From: Candidatus Woesearchaeota archaeon
Lineage (GTDB): Archaea > Nanobdellota > Nanobdellia > Woesearchaeales > JAGWAF01
Direction of reading: 5' to 3'
DNA length: 32,954 nucleotides
Assembly (NCBI GenBank): GCA_018303205.1
Contig: JAGVYP010000017.1
Span: 6,521-39,474, forward strand
In this document: piece after piece, positions 9,094 to 17,171 of the stretch
Layout: every line of letters begins with the position of its first letter
Position numbering within the stretch: the stretch's first letter is position 1
The notes under the pieces: generated by a model
Databases searched by the model: none
What the model saw: the letters and a program-made list of their open reading frames with translations, nothing else
What the model was told of the DNA's origin: nothing
Position numbers and translations under genes: made by a program

Positions 9094-10314
9094 TTAAGAA
9101 AGTTGTTGAGGCAAAGGAAGAAGCAATGCCATGTCTTGTCGTAAAAATCTGGTATTCGGATAATACACTCTTTCTTCAGGAACAACAAAACGTAATACAC
9201 CCTCTTCTGCCAGACCATACCATGTTTCCTCAACCCGTTGAACAATAAGGCCTTGTTCTGGTATGACAAAGACAGAAGTGATATTTGAAGAAAAAGGGAG
9301 AATAATATTTGCTTTTCCGGTAGAGAGAAGATGCGCTACTTTTGATCTTGCAGGATTTTTCTGCTCACTCCAAACACGTTCTGCTTCTCGATAAAATGCT
9401 TTCTTATTTCTTCCACAGCCTAAGGAAGCAGAAGTTTCAAAAAGAAGCGCTTCTTGCACAGATGAATGAGGTTTTATGAGATCATAGAAAGAAAGGACAT
9501 CACACGTTATATTCCCTTCCCAACGTGCAAGCATAAGAGCGCTTTCTGCCTTGAGAAACGTATCATCAGCTTCTGCAAAAGTTTGAAAAAGTTTTTCTTT
9601 TGTAAGATTGCCATAAAAAAAAGACGTGTTTATAGCGTAGGGATCAGGAACACGAAGAATGTTTTGCAATACAACGTGAAGCTCTTCTATATACTGCATG
9701 CCTTCATATTTCTTCTCTAAATCAATGATGAGCGTCGGAGCAAAAGTAACGTCATAGAAATCCCTCAAACTCATAATAAGAGGTTCATCTTTATACTCTT
9801 TATCAAAGGAAAGAACCAAAACTTTTCCCTCATAAGACTCACTGATCTCATCAAGAATAAAACCTTGCCTCTCACTCAAAGTATCATCCACCTGATAAAA
9901 AAAGAGGATAGGAACATAGTCTTCATCACATTCTTTATTCAACTGCGTCAATAATGCAAGCATACGAAGCTCAAGAAGGAAATATTTTCTTTTAAGAAAA
10001 TCAAAATCTTTCTTGTTAAACCAACTGGTCGTACTGTACGTAGAAAGATCTACCCCGACTTGTTTCAGTTCATCCCGCAAACGTTGCACCTGATAAGGCG
10101 CATCCACACAAATCGTGTCTCCTGAAGCAGTAAGAAACATTTTTTCTGTTAAAAAAGCTTCTGTGCTCAGGCTCTGTTCTCGCATCACCTCTGAGAGCGC
10201 ATGAATACGAACAAAATCAAGCCCGTAATTTGCAAAAAGACCCAATAAAAAAATAAAGAGGGTTATCAGAAAGCTGTAGACAAAAACGCTATTGATCCTA
10301 TGCTTGGTTGTCAT
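9094..10314 (-). CDS. Membrane-anchored thioredoxin-fold-like protein, long paralog (start likely MTTKHRI)
   Basis: N-terminal TM plus region alignable with the adjacent 211-aa protein (LSTEAFL...PILFFYQVDD...FYDVTFAPTLIIDLEK). Confidence 0.7.
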   Translation of the reverse strand: MTTKHRINSVFVYSFLITLFIFLLGLFANYGLDFVRIHALSEVMREQSLSTEAFLTEKMFLTASGDTICVDAPYQVQRLRDELKQVGVDLSTYSTTSWFNKKDFDFLKRKYFLLELRMLALLTQLNKECDEDYVPILFFYQVDDTLSERQGFILDEISESYEGKVLVLSFDKEYKDEPLIMSLRDFYDVTFAPTLIIDLEKKYEGMQYIEELHVVLQNILRVPDPYAINTSFFYGNLTKEKLFQTFAEADDTFLKAESALMLARWEGNITCDVLSFYDLIKPHSSVQEALLFETSASLGCGRNKKAFYREAERVWSEQKNPARSKVAHLLSTGKANIILPFSSNITSVFVIPEQGLIVQRVEETWYGLAEEGVLRFVVPEERVYYPNTRFLRQDMALLLPLPQQLS

Positions 10315-10933
10315 GTTCGAGATAACGAATGAGCGTGTTTCTATCCTGTTTTCCGGGTAAGACTTTTTCAAAATCTAAGACAAGAGAAGGCACTGTAGTA
10401 ATAGCGTAATATTCTTCAAGAAAAGAAAGCTTATTATCATAATTATACTCTATGGCAAAAACAATTATGGGATACTCAAGAACTAAACTGTCCAATACCT
10501 TTCCCTGCTCTGCAGATTCGTTATTGGACTGACCAAAATAGAAGAGAATAACGGTATGCTGCAAATCACATTTTTTGCTTAATGTTCTATAGAGGGTATA
10601 CGTCCTGATCTGGAGAAGATGAAACTTTTGTTTAAGGTATGTATAATCTTGTTCGCCTAATTGTTCACGCGCATCTTCTGCTTCTAGCCGTTTTCCTATA
10701 AGGTAAAGAGCATCAGAATGCTGCTTAATCCTCGTTCTTGCAAAATCGCAATTGGTACTTTCAGTGATCAATTCTTGTTCAAGCAAATAAGATTCTGTAC
10801 TCAACTCGCTTTGTCTGAGTTGTGAAGCAACATCACTGATAGGATCCCTCATCAAGGATGCACCCAAAAAACTCCCTGCTAAAAAAGAAAGGATAACTGC
10901 AATCAGAAAATAGGAAATTTTTTGAAAGACCAT
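10298..10933 (-). CDS. Membrane-anchored thioredoxin-fold-like protein, short paralog
   Basis: N-terminal TM; LSTESYL...VILFYFGQSN...YYAITTVPSLVLDFEK matches the downstream gene. Confidence 0.7.
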   Translation of the reverse strand: MVFQKISYFLIAVILSFLAGSFLGASLMRDPISDVASQLRQSELSTESYLLEQELITESTNCDFARTRIKQHSDALYLIGKRLEAEDAREQLGEQDYTYLKQKFHLLQIRTYTLYRTLSKKCDLQHTVILFYFGQSNNESAEQGKVLDSLVLEYPIIVFAIEYNYDNKLSFLEEYYAITTVPSLVLDFEKVLPGKQDRNTLIRYLEHDNQA

Positions 10934-10934
10934 G

Positions 10935-12173
10935 CTACCACTTCTTTTTCATGCGAAGAATCTCCTGGGTAATAGCTGAGAACCAATGATATGCAGTAAG
11001 ATAAGGAAACACAACAAAATAAGACCAGATTGAAAAAGGAAAAAGTATGAGCTTTTCTTTAATTTCTCTATGGGCACGATAAAAAAAATAAACACCCAGT
11101 AAAGAAGCAATGGCAATAGGAAGCATAATTTGCAGGTCTTGTCCTAAAAAAAATTCTTTCCAAGAAGGGAATGTAAAAACATGGGATAGGAAATAATCTG
11201 GGATCAGGATACTGCGCATAGAAAATTCATACGCTTCACTGAGCATGCTCAAAGAAAGAATAAACGTCGTGGTCAAAAGCACAAGAACACCTAGCACATT
11301 CAAAGGAAGTTGAAAAAAGCCAAAAGCATGGTACTGTTTATTAAAAAACATAGAACGATATTGAAGATGATTGTTAATAAAGCCCCTGAACCAACGCACT
11401 CTTTGTTGTGTCAATTTTGAAAAAGTACTTGGGACTGTGGTATACGTGACACTTTTTGGTTCAAGAAGAATATGATATCCATGATATTTTAATCGCAAGG
11501 CAATTTCAAAATCTTCAGTCATATTCTGTTCTGAAAACTTACCAATCTTACGAAGTACCTCAGTCCTATACAAGCTTAAGACTCCTGGAGTCATGGCAAG
11601 GGTTTGAATACTGGCCATTAATCTCCTGGTAAAGGAACTAATGACATATTCTATGCGTTGCATACGTGTATAAATATTTTTCATATTTTTAACCTTAATA
11701 ACACTGATTACTGCCCCTATCTTCTCATCTTGGAAATGAGGAATCATCGGAAGAAGAGCTTCTTTGTCTATCGTAGAGTCAGCATCAACACAAGCAAAAA
11801 AAGTTCCCTGCGCACGATCCAGCGCATGGTTAAGCGCTGCAGCTTTTCCTTTATTCTTTTGATGAAGAAAAGTAATATGATACTGAGGATGTTGATTCAT
11901 AAACGCACGAACCAAAGAAGGAGTATTGTCTGTGCTTCCATCATTAACAACAATGATTTCATATTTATTTCTAGGATAGTTTACTTGGATGAGGGAAGTA
12001 AGGGTTTGCAGAATAGTCTTTCCTTCATTATATGCGGGAATCGTTAAGGTAACAAAAGGAATTTTTTTCTGATGAGGAAGGTTCTTTTTCTCTTCCAAAA
12101 AAACAAAAAACAACCACACTATGGTAAAATAAAGTGATATAAATGATATCAACCAAAGGATGATTTGTTTCAT
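10935..12173 (-). CDS. GT2 family glycosyltransferase, membrane
   Basis: VTLTIPAYNEGKTILQTLTSL, VVNDGSTDNT, CVDADSTI, QRVRWFRG motifs; ATGA overlap with upstream gene. Confidence 0.95.
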   Translation of the reverse strand: MKQIILWLISFISLYFTIVWLFFVFLEEKKNLPHQKKIPFVTLTIPAYNEGKTILQTLTSLIQVNYPRNKYEIIVVNDGSTDNTPSLVRAFMNQHPQYHITFLHQKNKGKAAALNHALDRAQGTFFACVDADSTIDKEALLPMIPHFQDEKIGAVISVIKVKNMKNIYTRMQRIEYVISSFTRRLMASIQTLAMTPGVLSLYRTEVLRKIGKFSEQNMTEDFEIALRLKYHGYHILLEPKSVTYTTVPSTFSKLTQQRVRWFRGFINNHLQYRSMFFNKQYHAFGFFQLPLNVLGVLVLLTTTFILSLSMLSEAYEFSMRSILIPDYFLSHVFTFPSWKEFFLGQDLQIMLPIAIASLLGVYFFYRAHREIKEKLILFPFSIWSYFVVFPYLTAYHWFSAITQEILRMKKKW

Positions 12174-13600
12174 GCTGCTCCACCTTGGTATTCCCAAAGA
12201 GTAAAGAGATTGTTTTCATAGACCTTTTTAAAGCTTTCCGTGTTTTCGACGAGCATGAAGAACGATTGAGTATACAGCTCTTCCTGTTGTGCTTTTGTGA
12301 ATAAAATATGAGTGATCCTATAGTTCTGAAAAAATGCGTGGAGTACAGGAAGGGTTGTTGCAGAACGTGCTTTTGCAAGATCTTGAGTGCGTTGCGCATA
12401 AGAAGGAAAAAAAAGATCTTGCTCATCAAGAAAGATGGTGCGTTGTGCCAGAGAGGAAATCAAAAATCCGGAAGAGGAATCTGCAAGGATCAATGAGGAA
12501 GACGGAGTTTTTTCTTGAATCCAAAGAGCACCTGCTAAGAACGATGAAGAGGGTTGCGATGCTGCTAGTGCGGAAAGAGAACTTACAAAAGTAAACAAAA
12601 TACCGCAGGTCACAAGAAGCAACGAAAGAAAACGAAGAGAAGGCAAGCTCCATTTTCTTTTATAGAGATGCAAAAAACCGAAACTTGCAGCAAGAGAAAT
12701 AAAGATATTTTGATAAAAAAGTAATCCTTCAACAAAAAAAGGAACAACAATGCCCAGCATTGCCAAGAGATAATACTTTCTATACTCTTTTTTCATACGC
12801 CAAGTAACAATAACGCCTGTCAAAGCAAGAAAAAGAGTAAAAATGCTATACCCTTGCATTGCACCCAGATCTGCAAAGAATTCTGAAAAAGAAGTAAGGT
12901 GCATCAAAGGAGGAACACCATACCCAAAGCCGATAAAAGAAAAAAAGAGTATACTCATGATGACAAGAACTCCAAGAGCTATCTTTTGTCGCTGATGCCC
13001 CAGTGTAAGAAGACAAAGAAGACCGATAAAAGCGGGAGCAAATCCGAAAAAAGGAAGAAGCACTACACAAAAAATGCTCAACCAAGAAGAATACCCTTCT
13101 ACTAATGCCCAAACAAGGAAGACAAGAAGGAATAAGTACAAAGGAGCTGGATGGATGTGCGTGTACACGAAAAGAGTGAGAGGAGAAAGAAAAAAGACAA
13201 CACTAAAGAGCAATTGATGAACAGGAGGAAGAGCAAAGAAACGAAACAAACGAAGAAGAAAATAAAAAGTAAAACAGAAAAGGAAGAAATGAAGAAAAAT
13301 GAAAGTAAGAGAAAGAGATAAGAAGGAAGAGATAAGAAAAAAAAGAAGATGATAGGGTGTAAAAAGGAAAGGCCTGGGTTCTCCAAGAGCAGTATCGGTA
13401 AGAGTAAAACCACTGTGCTGCTCAGTTATTAAGCGCATATGATAATAGGTACTTGCGCCAGGAAAAAAAGGGTCTCCTTGAAAAAAACGCATCGCAAAGG
13501 GAATGCTAAAAATAAGTAATGCAAGAGCTGAGAAAAAGAAAAACCTCTGAAAAAAACTGAGATGATGAAATTTTGAGAGCTGTTGAGAAAAGGAGTTCAT
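12170..13600 (-). CDS. STT3-like GT-C membrane protein (paralog 1)
   Basis: Multi-TM; FPGASTYYHMRLI near N-terminus and C-terminal ISSLAQRTIFLDE domain parallel the next gene. Confidence 0.75.
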   Translation of the reverse strand: MNSFSQQLSKFHHLSFFQRFFFFSALALLIFSIPFAMRFFQGDPFFPGASTYYHMRLITEQHSGFTLTDTALGEPRPFLFTPYHLLFFLISSFLSLSLTFIFLHFFLFCFTFYFLLRLFRFFALPPVHQLLFSVVFFLSPLTLFVYTHIHPAPLYLFLLVFLVWALVEGYSSWLSIFCVVLLPFFGFAPAFIGLLCLLTLGHQRQKIALGVLVIMSILFFSFIGFGYGVPPLMHLTSFSEFFADLGAMQGYSIFTLFLALTGVIVTWRMKKEYRKYYLLAMLGIVVPFFVEGLLFYQNIFISLAASFGFLHLYKRKWSLPSLRFLSLLLVTCGILFTFVSSLSALAASQPSSSFLAGALWIQEKTPSSSLILADSSSGFLISSLAQRTIFLDEQDLFFPSYAQRTQDLAKARSATTLPVLHAFFQNYRITHILFTKAQQEELYTQSFFMLVENTESFKKVYENNLFTLWEYQGGAA

Positions 13601-15099
13601 ACATCACTCACCCCACAAGCAAGATAATAGATTTTATAGGCTTTGTCATAGACTAACTGAAAACATTTAGGATACTCATCAAATTTGAGGATCTGCGCTT
13701 CGGGATTAAAGAGAATAGAAGGGGAGACATAGACATAATCAACCCCATATTTGTCAAGCAAGAGATACGCTTCTTCAGGATTTAATGTTGAAAGAATACG
13801 TTTCATATCCTGATAGCGCTCTGATGCATCAAGGGAAAGTAAAAAATTTGGCTCAATAACATTTCTGCGTTGCGCAAGAGAACTTAAAAGATAACCATCT
13901 TGAATATCTGCAAAGACAATGGCAGAAGGATGAGTTTGCTCCCGAAGAAAAGTCAAAGTAGCTACTTGTTCTTCACTGATACGTTCTTCAATATTAGCAT
14001 GGGCAACTTGCAAAGAAGGAACAAGAGAAGTAAACACGATCAAAATAAGAACTGCGATACTCAAAAGAGGATAAGCATAAGGATACTTTATGCGCTCTGC
14101 ATAATTGAGCAATAACGTATAAGAAAAACTTGCAAGAAGCACAAGAAACAAGCCCAGAAGCATAAGCCCCTCCTGGAGAGGATAAAAACCAAACCAGATC
14201 GCTAGCGTTGTTATGATACTCAAAGCGATCATTAAGTACACTTGAGGATAATTCCTCCTGAAAATAAAATAATACACACTAAAGATCCCCGCAAAAAAAG
14301 GAACCAGACTAATCGTATAAATCCCCTCGAGAATGGAAAATCGTGCAAAAATATCACTGATTAATTGTTGAGGAAGATTCAACCAGATAAAAGCTATACC
14401 ATGCGCTAAAAATAATTTTTTGAAGAGCAACATATACGCCCAGACCACTAGGAACAGGGAAAAAAGAATGACTTCAAGATCTGCGGCAATGATCCCGATT
14501 TTTTCAGTTTTGAGAAGAACAAAATAAAAAAGAAAACCAAGAAGAATAAGAAAAAGAGAAGGGTGAATAATCAAGAGCAAGAGGAGACAGGTAAAATAAA
14601 GCACTTGAAAAGCATGCTCTTTGATACGAAAGAATGCATAGATAAGCCAGAGAATGAGAGGAAGAGTTACGGTCATAGGAGAAGCCGTATTCAAGGTACT
14701 CCAGAGAATAGGGACAAAGGCAGCGCCAAAACTTGTTGTGAGTGCAATATGCCTTACGCGAGAGAGAAGGAAAATAAGAAGGTACATGGGAAAAACCAGG
14801 GATGCAATAAAAATGTTAGGAACCACCTTTAAAACAAGAAGCACCGAAAAACCATGACTAAAAAAAGAAAGAATATATTGATACCCGGGAAGAAAAAAAT
14901 GAGGTGCCCTATAACTAAAGTCATTAGCAAAAAGAGAACCGCTCTGGGACTGTAAAGATTCAATTTGCCCTAAGTGATGATACGCATCCCCACTTGTTAA
15001 GGAAGGAACAGAAAGTGCAAGGTACACGCGTAAGGATGCTACAGCCAGGAAAAGACCTATCAAGAGCACTCCAGCCTGCTTTTTAGTAAGATCAAACAT
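13597..15099 (-). CDS. STT3-like GT-C membrane protein (paralog 2; start likely MFDLTKK)
   Basis: Multi-TM with SGDAYHHLGQIESL motif and LSSLAQRRNVIEP C-terminal domain; TATA-like TTTTATAAATATA upstream. Confidence 0.8.
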   Translation of the reverse strand: MFDLTKKQAGVLLIGLFLAVASLRVYLALSVPSLTSGDAYHHLGQIESLQSQSGSLFANDFSYRAPHFFLPGYQYILSFFSHGFSVLLVLKVVPNIFIASLVFPMYLLIFLLSRVRHIALTTSFGAAFVPILWSTLNTASPMTVTLPLILWLIYAFFRIKEHAFQVLYFTCLLLLLIIHPSLFLILLGFLFYFVLLKTEKIGIIAADLEVILFSLFLVVWAYMLLFKKLFLAHGIAFIWLNLPQQLISDIFARFSILEGIYTISLVPFFAGIFSVYYFIFRRNYPQVYLMIALSIITTLAIWFGFYPLQEGLMLLGLFLVLLASFSYTLLLNYAERIKYPYAYPLLSIAVLILIVFTSLVPSLQVAHANIEERISEEQVATLTFLREQTHPSAIVFADIQDGYLLSSLAQRRNVIEPNFLLSLDASERYQDMKRILSTLNPEEAYLLLDKYGVDYVYVSPSILFNPEAQILKFDEYPKCFQLVYDKAYKIYYLACGVSDV

Positions 15100-15116
15100 G
15101 ATGCACTTATTCCTCA

Positions 15117-15128
15117 TATATTTATAAA
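15117..15128 (-). promoter_or_regulatory. TATA-box-like promoter of the glycan/membrane operon
   Basis: Minus strand TTTATAAATATA ~20-25 nt upstream of ATG at 15099. Confidence 0.55.
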
Positions 15129-15158
15129 ACTTCGTAAGGAGAGATATAGCCAAATGAA

Positions 15159-15259
15159 GTGACAATGCCTTGTAGCAAGATCAGAAAAACAACCGATTCA
15201 TGCAGGTTGTTTTTCGCAAGATCTGCGATCGAAGGAGCAGTAGATCTACGCATTGTCAC
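15159..15259 (-). other. Structured repeat element, copy A (candidate ncRNA / folded element)
   Basis: 10-bp closing stem GTGACAATGC/GCATTGTCAC; hairpins CTGC-TCCTTCGATC-GCAG and AAAAACAACC-TGCATGAATC-GGTTGTTTTT (minus strand); same loops and TTGCTACAAGGCA tail as copies B and C. Confidence 0.8.
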
Positions 15260-15391
15260 AAAAAGAGTATACCCATAAAAAGTAAGAGTAGTATATCACC
15301 GTGATGACCTTCAAAAAAAGAGAGAAAAGAAGAGAGACAACAGAACACTATTTTAGTCAAGCTTTATTAAAGAAGTTACTTTCCTCTTTTT

Positions 15392-16120
15392 ATGAAGCTA
15401 GAAAAAAAAGTTGTTGTGATCCTAGGAGCAAGTAGCGGCATTGGACTTGCATGCGCAAAACTCTTTGCAAAAAAAAAGTCTTATCTTGTCCTTGTTGCAC
15501 GAAGAAAAGAAAGATTACTTCGCATTGCTGAACATCTTTCCTCAAAAACAAAGGTTCTGGTTATTCCTGCGGATATTACAAAAAAAGACCAGCTTACAAG
15601 AGTTTTTGAAGAAATAAAAAAGACCTTTAAACAAATTGATGTTCTCATTAATAATGCGGGAATGGGTATTCCTGGATCTTTATCCGAAATCAAGGATTAT
15701 GATTGGGATGCACAATTTAATCTGAATGTAAAAGCAGTGATGCATGCATGCCAATATGCGCTTCCCCTAATGAAAAAAGGTAGTCATATTATTTCCGTAG
15801 CTTCTATTGCGGGGTTGTACAGCAGAGCAAATTATAGTGTGTATTGTGCATCAAAGCATGCAGTGATTGGATTTCTAAGAAGTATTCGCTTTGAGCTTTT
15901 CTTGAAAGGCATTCGCGTATCATGGATCTGCCCAGCTCGTATTGAAACTGAATTTTTTAAGTACTATACCAAGCGTCCTCCTCAATGGCATCTTCTTCCA
16001 GCAAAAGATGTTGCACAAGTCATAGTCACCTATGCAGAAAAAAACTTCTTAAAGCGCTGCTACTTCAGATTACGAAATCTTTTGAAACGCATTTTCAAAC
16101 TTTTCTTTTTTTGGTATTGA
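15392..16120 (+). CDS. Short-chain dehydrogenase/reductase (SDR family)
   Basis: GASSGIGLA cofactor motif, NNAGMG, YSVYCASKHAV catalytic motif. Confidence 0.95.
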   Translation: MKLEKKVVVILGASSGIGLACAKLFAKKKSYLVLVARRKERLLRIAEHLSSKTKVLVIPADITKKDQLTRVFEEIKKTFKQIDVLINNAGMGIPGSLSEIKDYDWDAQFNLNVKAVMHACQYALPLMKKGSHIISVASIAGLYSRANYSVYCASKHAVIGFLRSIRFELFLKGIRVSWICPARIETEFFKYYTKRPPQWHLLPAKDVAQVIVTYAEKNFLKRCYFRLRNLLKRIFKLFFFWY

Positions 16121-16163
16121 CCAGCCTATATCAAAATATATTGTGAGAATGTAAAATCAAAAA

Positions 16164-16520
16164 TTAGTCAGATGATAATAGTTCTCTTATTGAGTCTGCA
16201 CAAGGATAATCTTTTCCTGGTTGATCAGTTTGATTAAAAGCATGATATGCTAAAGCATAAGCCAATTCTTCTTGAATAGGATCAAGCTCTTCTCTCCCAA
16301 GAATCACACGAATTGCTTCCTCATATAATGTTCTAGTTTCTCTTGATTGAGTACATGCATCACCATCAAACTGTTGCTTACAAATGTTTCCTGCATCTAA
16401 TCCTACATCAAGAATACGGCTTAATAAACTTTTAAATCGTGGTGTAAGTTCTGTTTTCCTCATTCTAGCTGTTAATTCGGTTGAAGCAACGGAAGAAGTT
16501 GGAAACGTTGTGTCAAACAT
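16164..16520 (-). CDS. Hypothetical protein (start likely MFDTTF)
   Basis: ORF of ~118 aa with balanced composition between well-supported genes. Confidence 0.55.
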   Translation of the reverse strand: MFDTTFPTSSVASTELTARMRKTELTPRFKSLLSRILDVGLDAGNICKQQFDGDACTQSRETRTLYEEAIRVILGREELDPIQEELAYALAYHAFNQTDQPGKDYPCADSIRELLSSD

Positions 16521-16553
16521 GATTTTAAAAATCACTCTTCCTTTAAAAAATTA

Positions 16554-16563
16554 TCCTTCAAAG
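16554..16563. repeat. Left copy of 10-bp direct repeat TCCTTCAAAG flanking copy B
   Basis: Exact match to 16714-16723. Confidence 0.75.
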
Positions 16564-16713
16564 GATAATGTCAACTTTATTGTGCTTGTGAGATTGCGGA
16601 GATTTTATTGCTCCCTTGTCGCAATGTTTTACGTCGAACGAGTTGCATAAATCGCTCGTTCTCCTGGTCTTGCTCCAATGCAATCTCACAAAACACGCAC
16701 GAATTGACATTAC
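16564..16713 (+). mobile_element. Structured repeat element, copy B, with outer inverted arms (MITE-like candidate)
   Basis: Core 16586-16691 (TTGTGAGATTGC/GCAATCTCACAA) with hairpins ATTGC-TCCCTTGTC-GCAAT and GAACGAG-TTGCATAAATCG-CTCGTTC; outer arms GATAATGTCAA / TTGACATTAC; flanked by TCCTTCAAAG direct repeats. Confidence 0.7.
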
Positions 16714-16723
16714 TCCTTCAAAG
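16714..16723. repeat. Right copy of 10-bp direct repeat TCCTTCAAAG flanking copy B
   Basis: Exact match to 16554-16563. Confidence 0.75.
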
Positions 16724-16790
16724 TATGGTGCACAAAAACCTCAAATTTCCCATTTTACGTACCACTGGACACTGGACATTCTGAAACAGG

Positions 16791-16800
16791 ATATATAAAC
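16791..16800 (+). promoter_or_regulatory. TATA box of the 94-aa ORF/radA operon
   Basis: atatataaac ~95-100 nt upstream of the first ATG (16895). Confidence 0.55.
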
Positions 16801-16894
16801 CTCATTCTGGCAAAGAAGATATCTCCCGCTTCTGGGACCTTGCAGTCCACCATCAGGAAGTGTGAAACAAAAACCGAAAGGAAAAGGAGAAAAA

Positions 16895-17146
16895 ATGGAA
16901 AATAATAAACCAGAAAAAACAATTCGTGCAGGTGCTATTGCTGTAACCATCTGGAATAACACTGCACAAAACAAAGAAGGTCTTGTTACCCAGTACAATA
17001 ACATTACCTTTGAACGACGCTACAAAGACAAAACAGGAGAATGGAAATCAACCAATGCATTACGCATTAATGATCTTCCCAAAGCACAAGCTGCGCTTCA
17101 AAAAGCGTACGAATACCTTGTTTTCAAAGAACAAGTGAGTGCATAA
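16895..17146 (+). CDS. Small conserved-looking protein encoded immediately upstream of radA
   Basis: MENNKPEKTIRAGAIAVTIWNNT...; SD GGAAAAGGAG upstream of ATG; 25-nt gap to radA. Confidence 0.8.
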   Translation: MENNKPEKTIRAGAIAVTIWNNTAQNKEGLVTQYNNITFERRYKDKTGEWKSTNALRINDLPKAQAALQKAYEYLVFKEQVSA

Positions 17147-17171
17147 GATATAAAAACGTGAGGTGATTATG

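Noticed and set aside
8913-9269. 118-aa minus-strand ORF
   Set aside because: Spans AT-rich 3' region and overlaps the end of a better-supported gene; composition is Phe/Leu/Ile-biased.
12308-13413. Several overlapping ORFs in other frames (e.g. 12846..13112 -, 12899..13105 +, 13102..13413 -)
   Set aside because: Lie inside the well-supported STT3-like membrane gene; low-complexity shadow ORFs with no recognisable domains.
16550-16569. Perfect 9+2+9 palindrome ATTATCCTT-CA-AAGGATAAT as an independent operator
   Set aside because: It straddles the left direct repeat and the terminal arm of copy B, so it is more simply explained as an insertion-junction product, although a regulatory role cannot be excluded.
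16586-16691. Possible tRNA or tRNA-like cloverleaf in copy B
   Set aside because: No T-loop GTTCGAAT-type motif, no anticodon arm geometry, and hairpin loops are 9-12 nt; fits the three-copy element instead.
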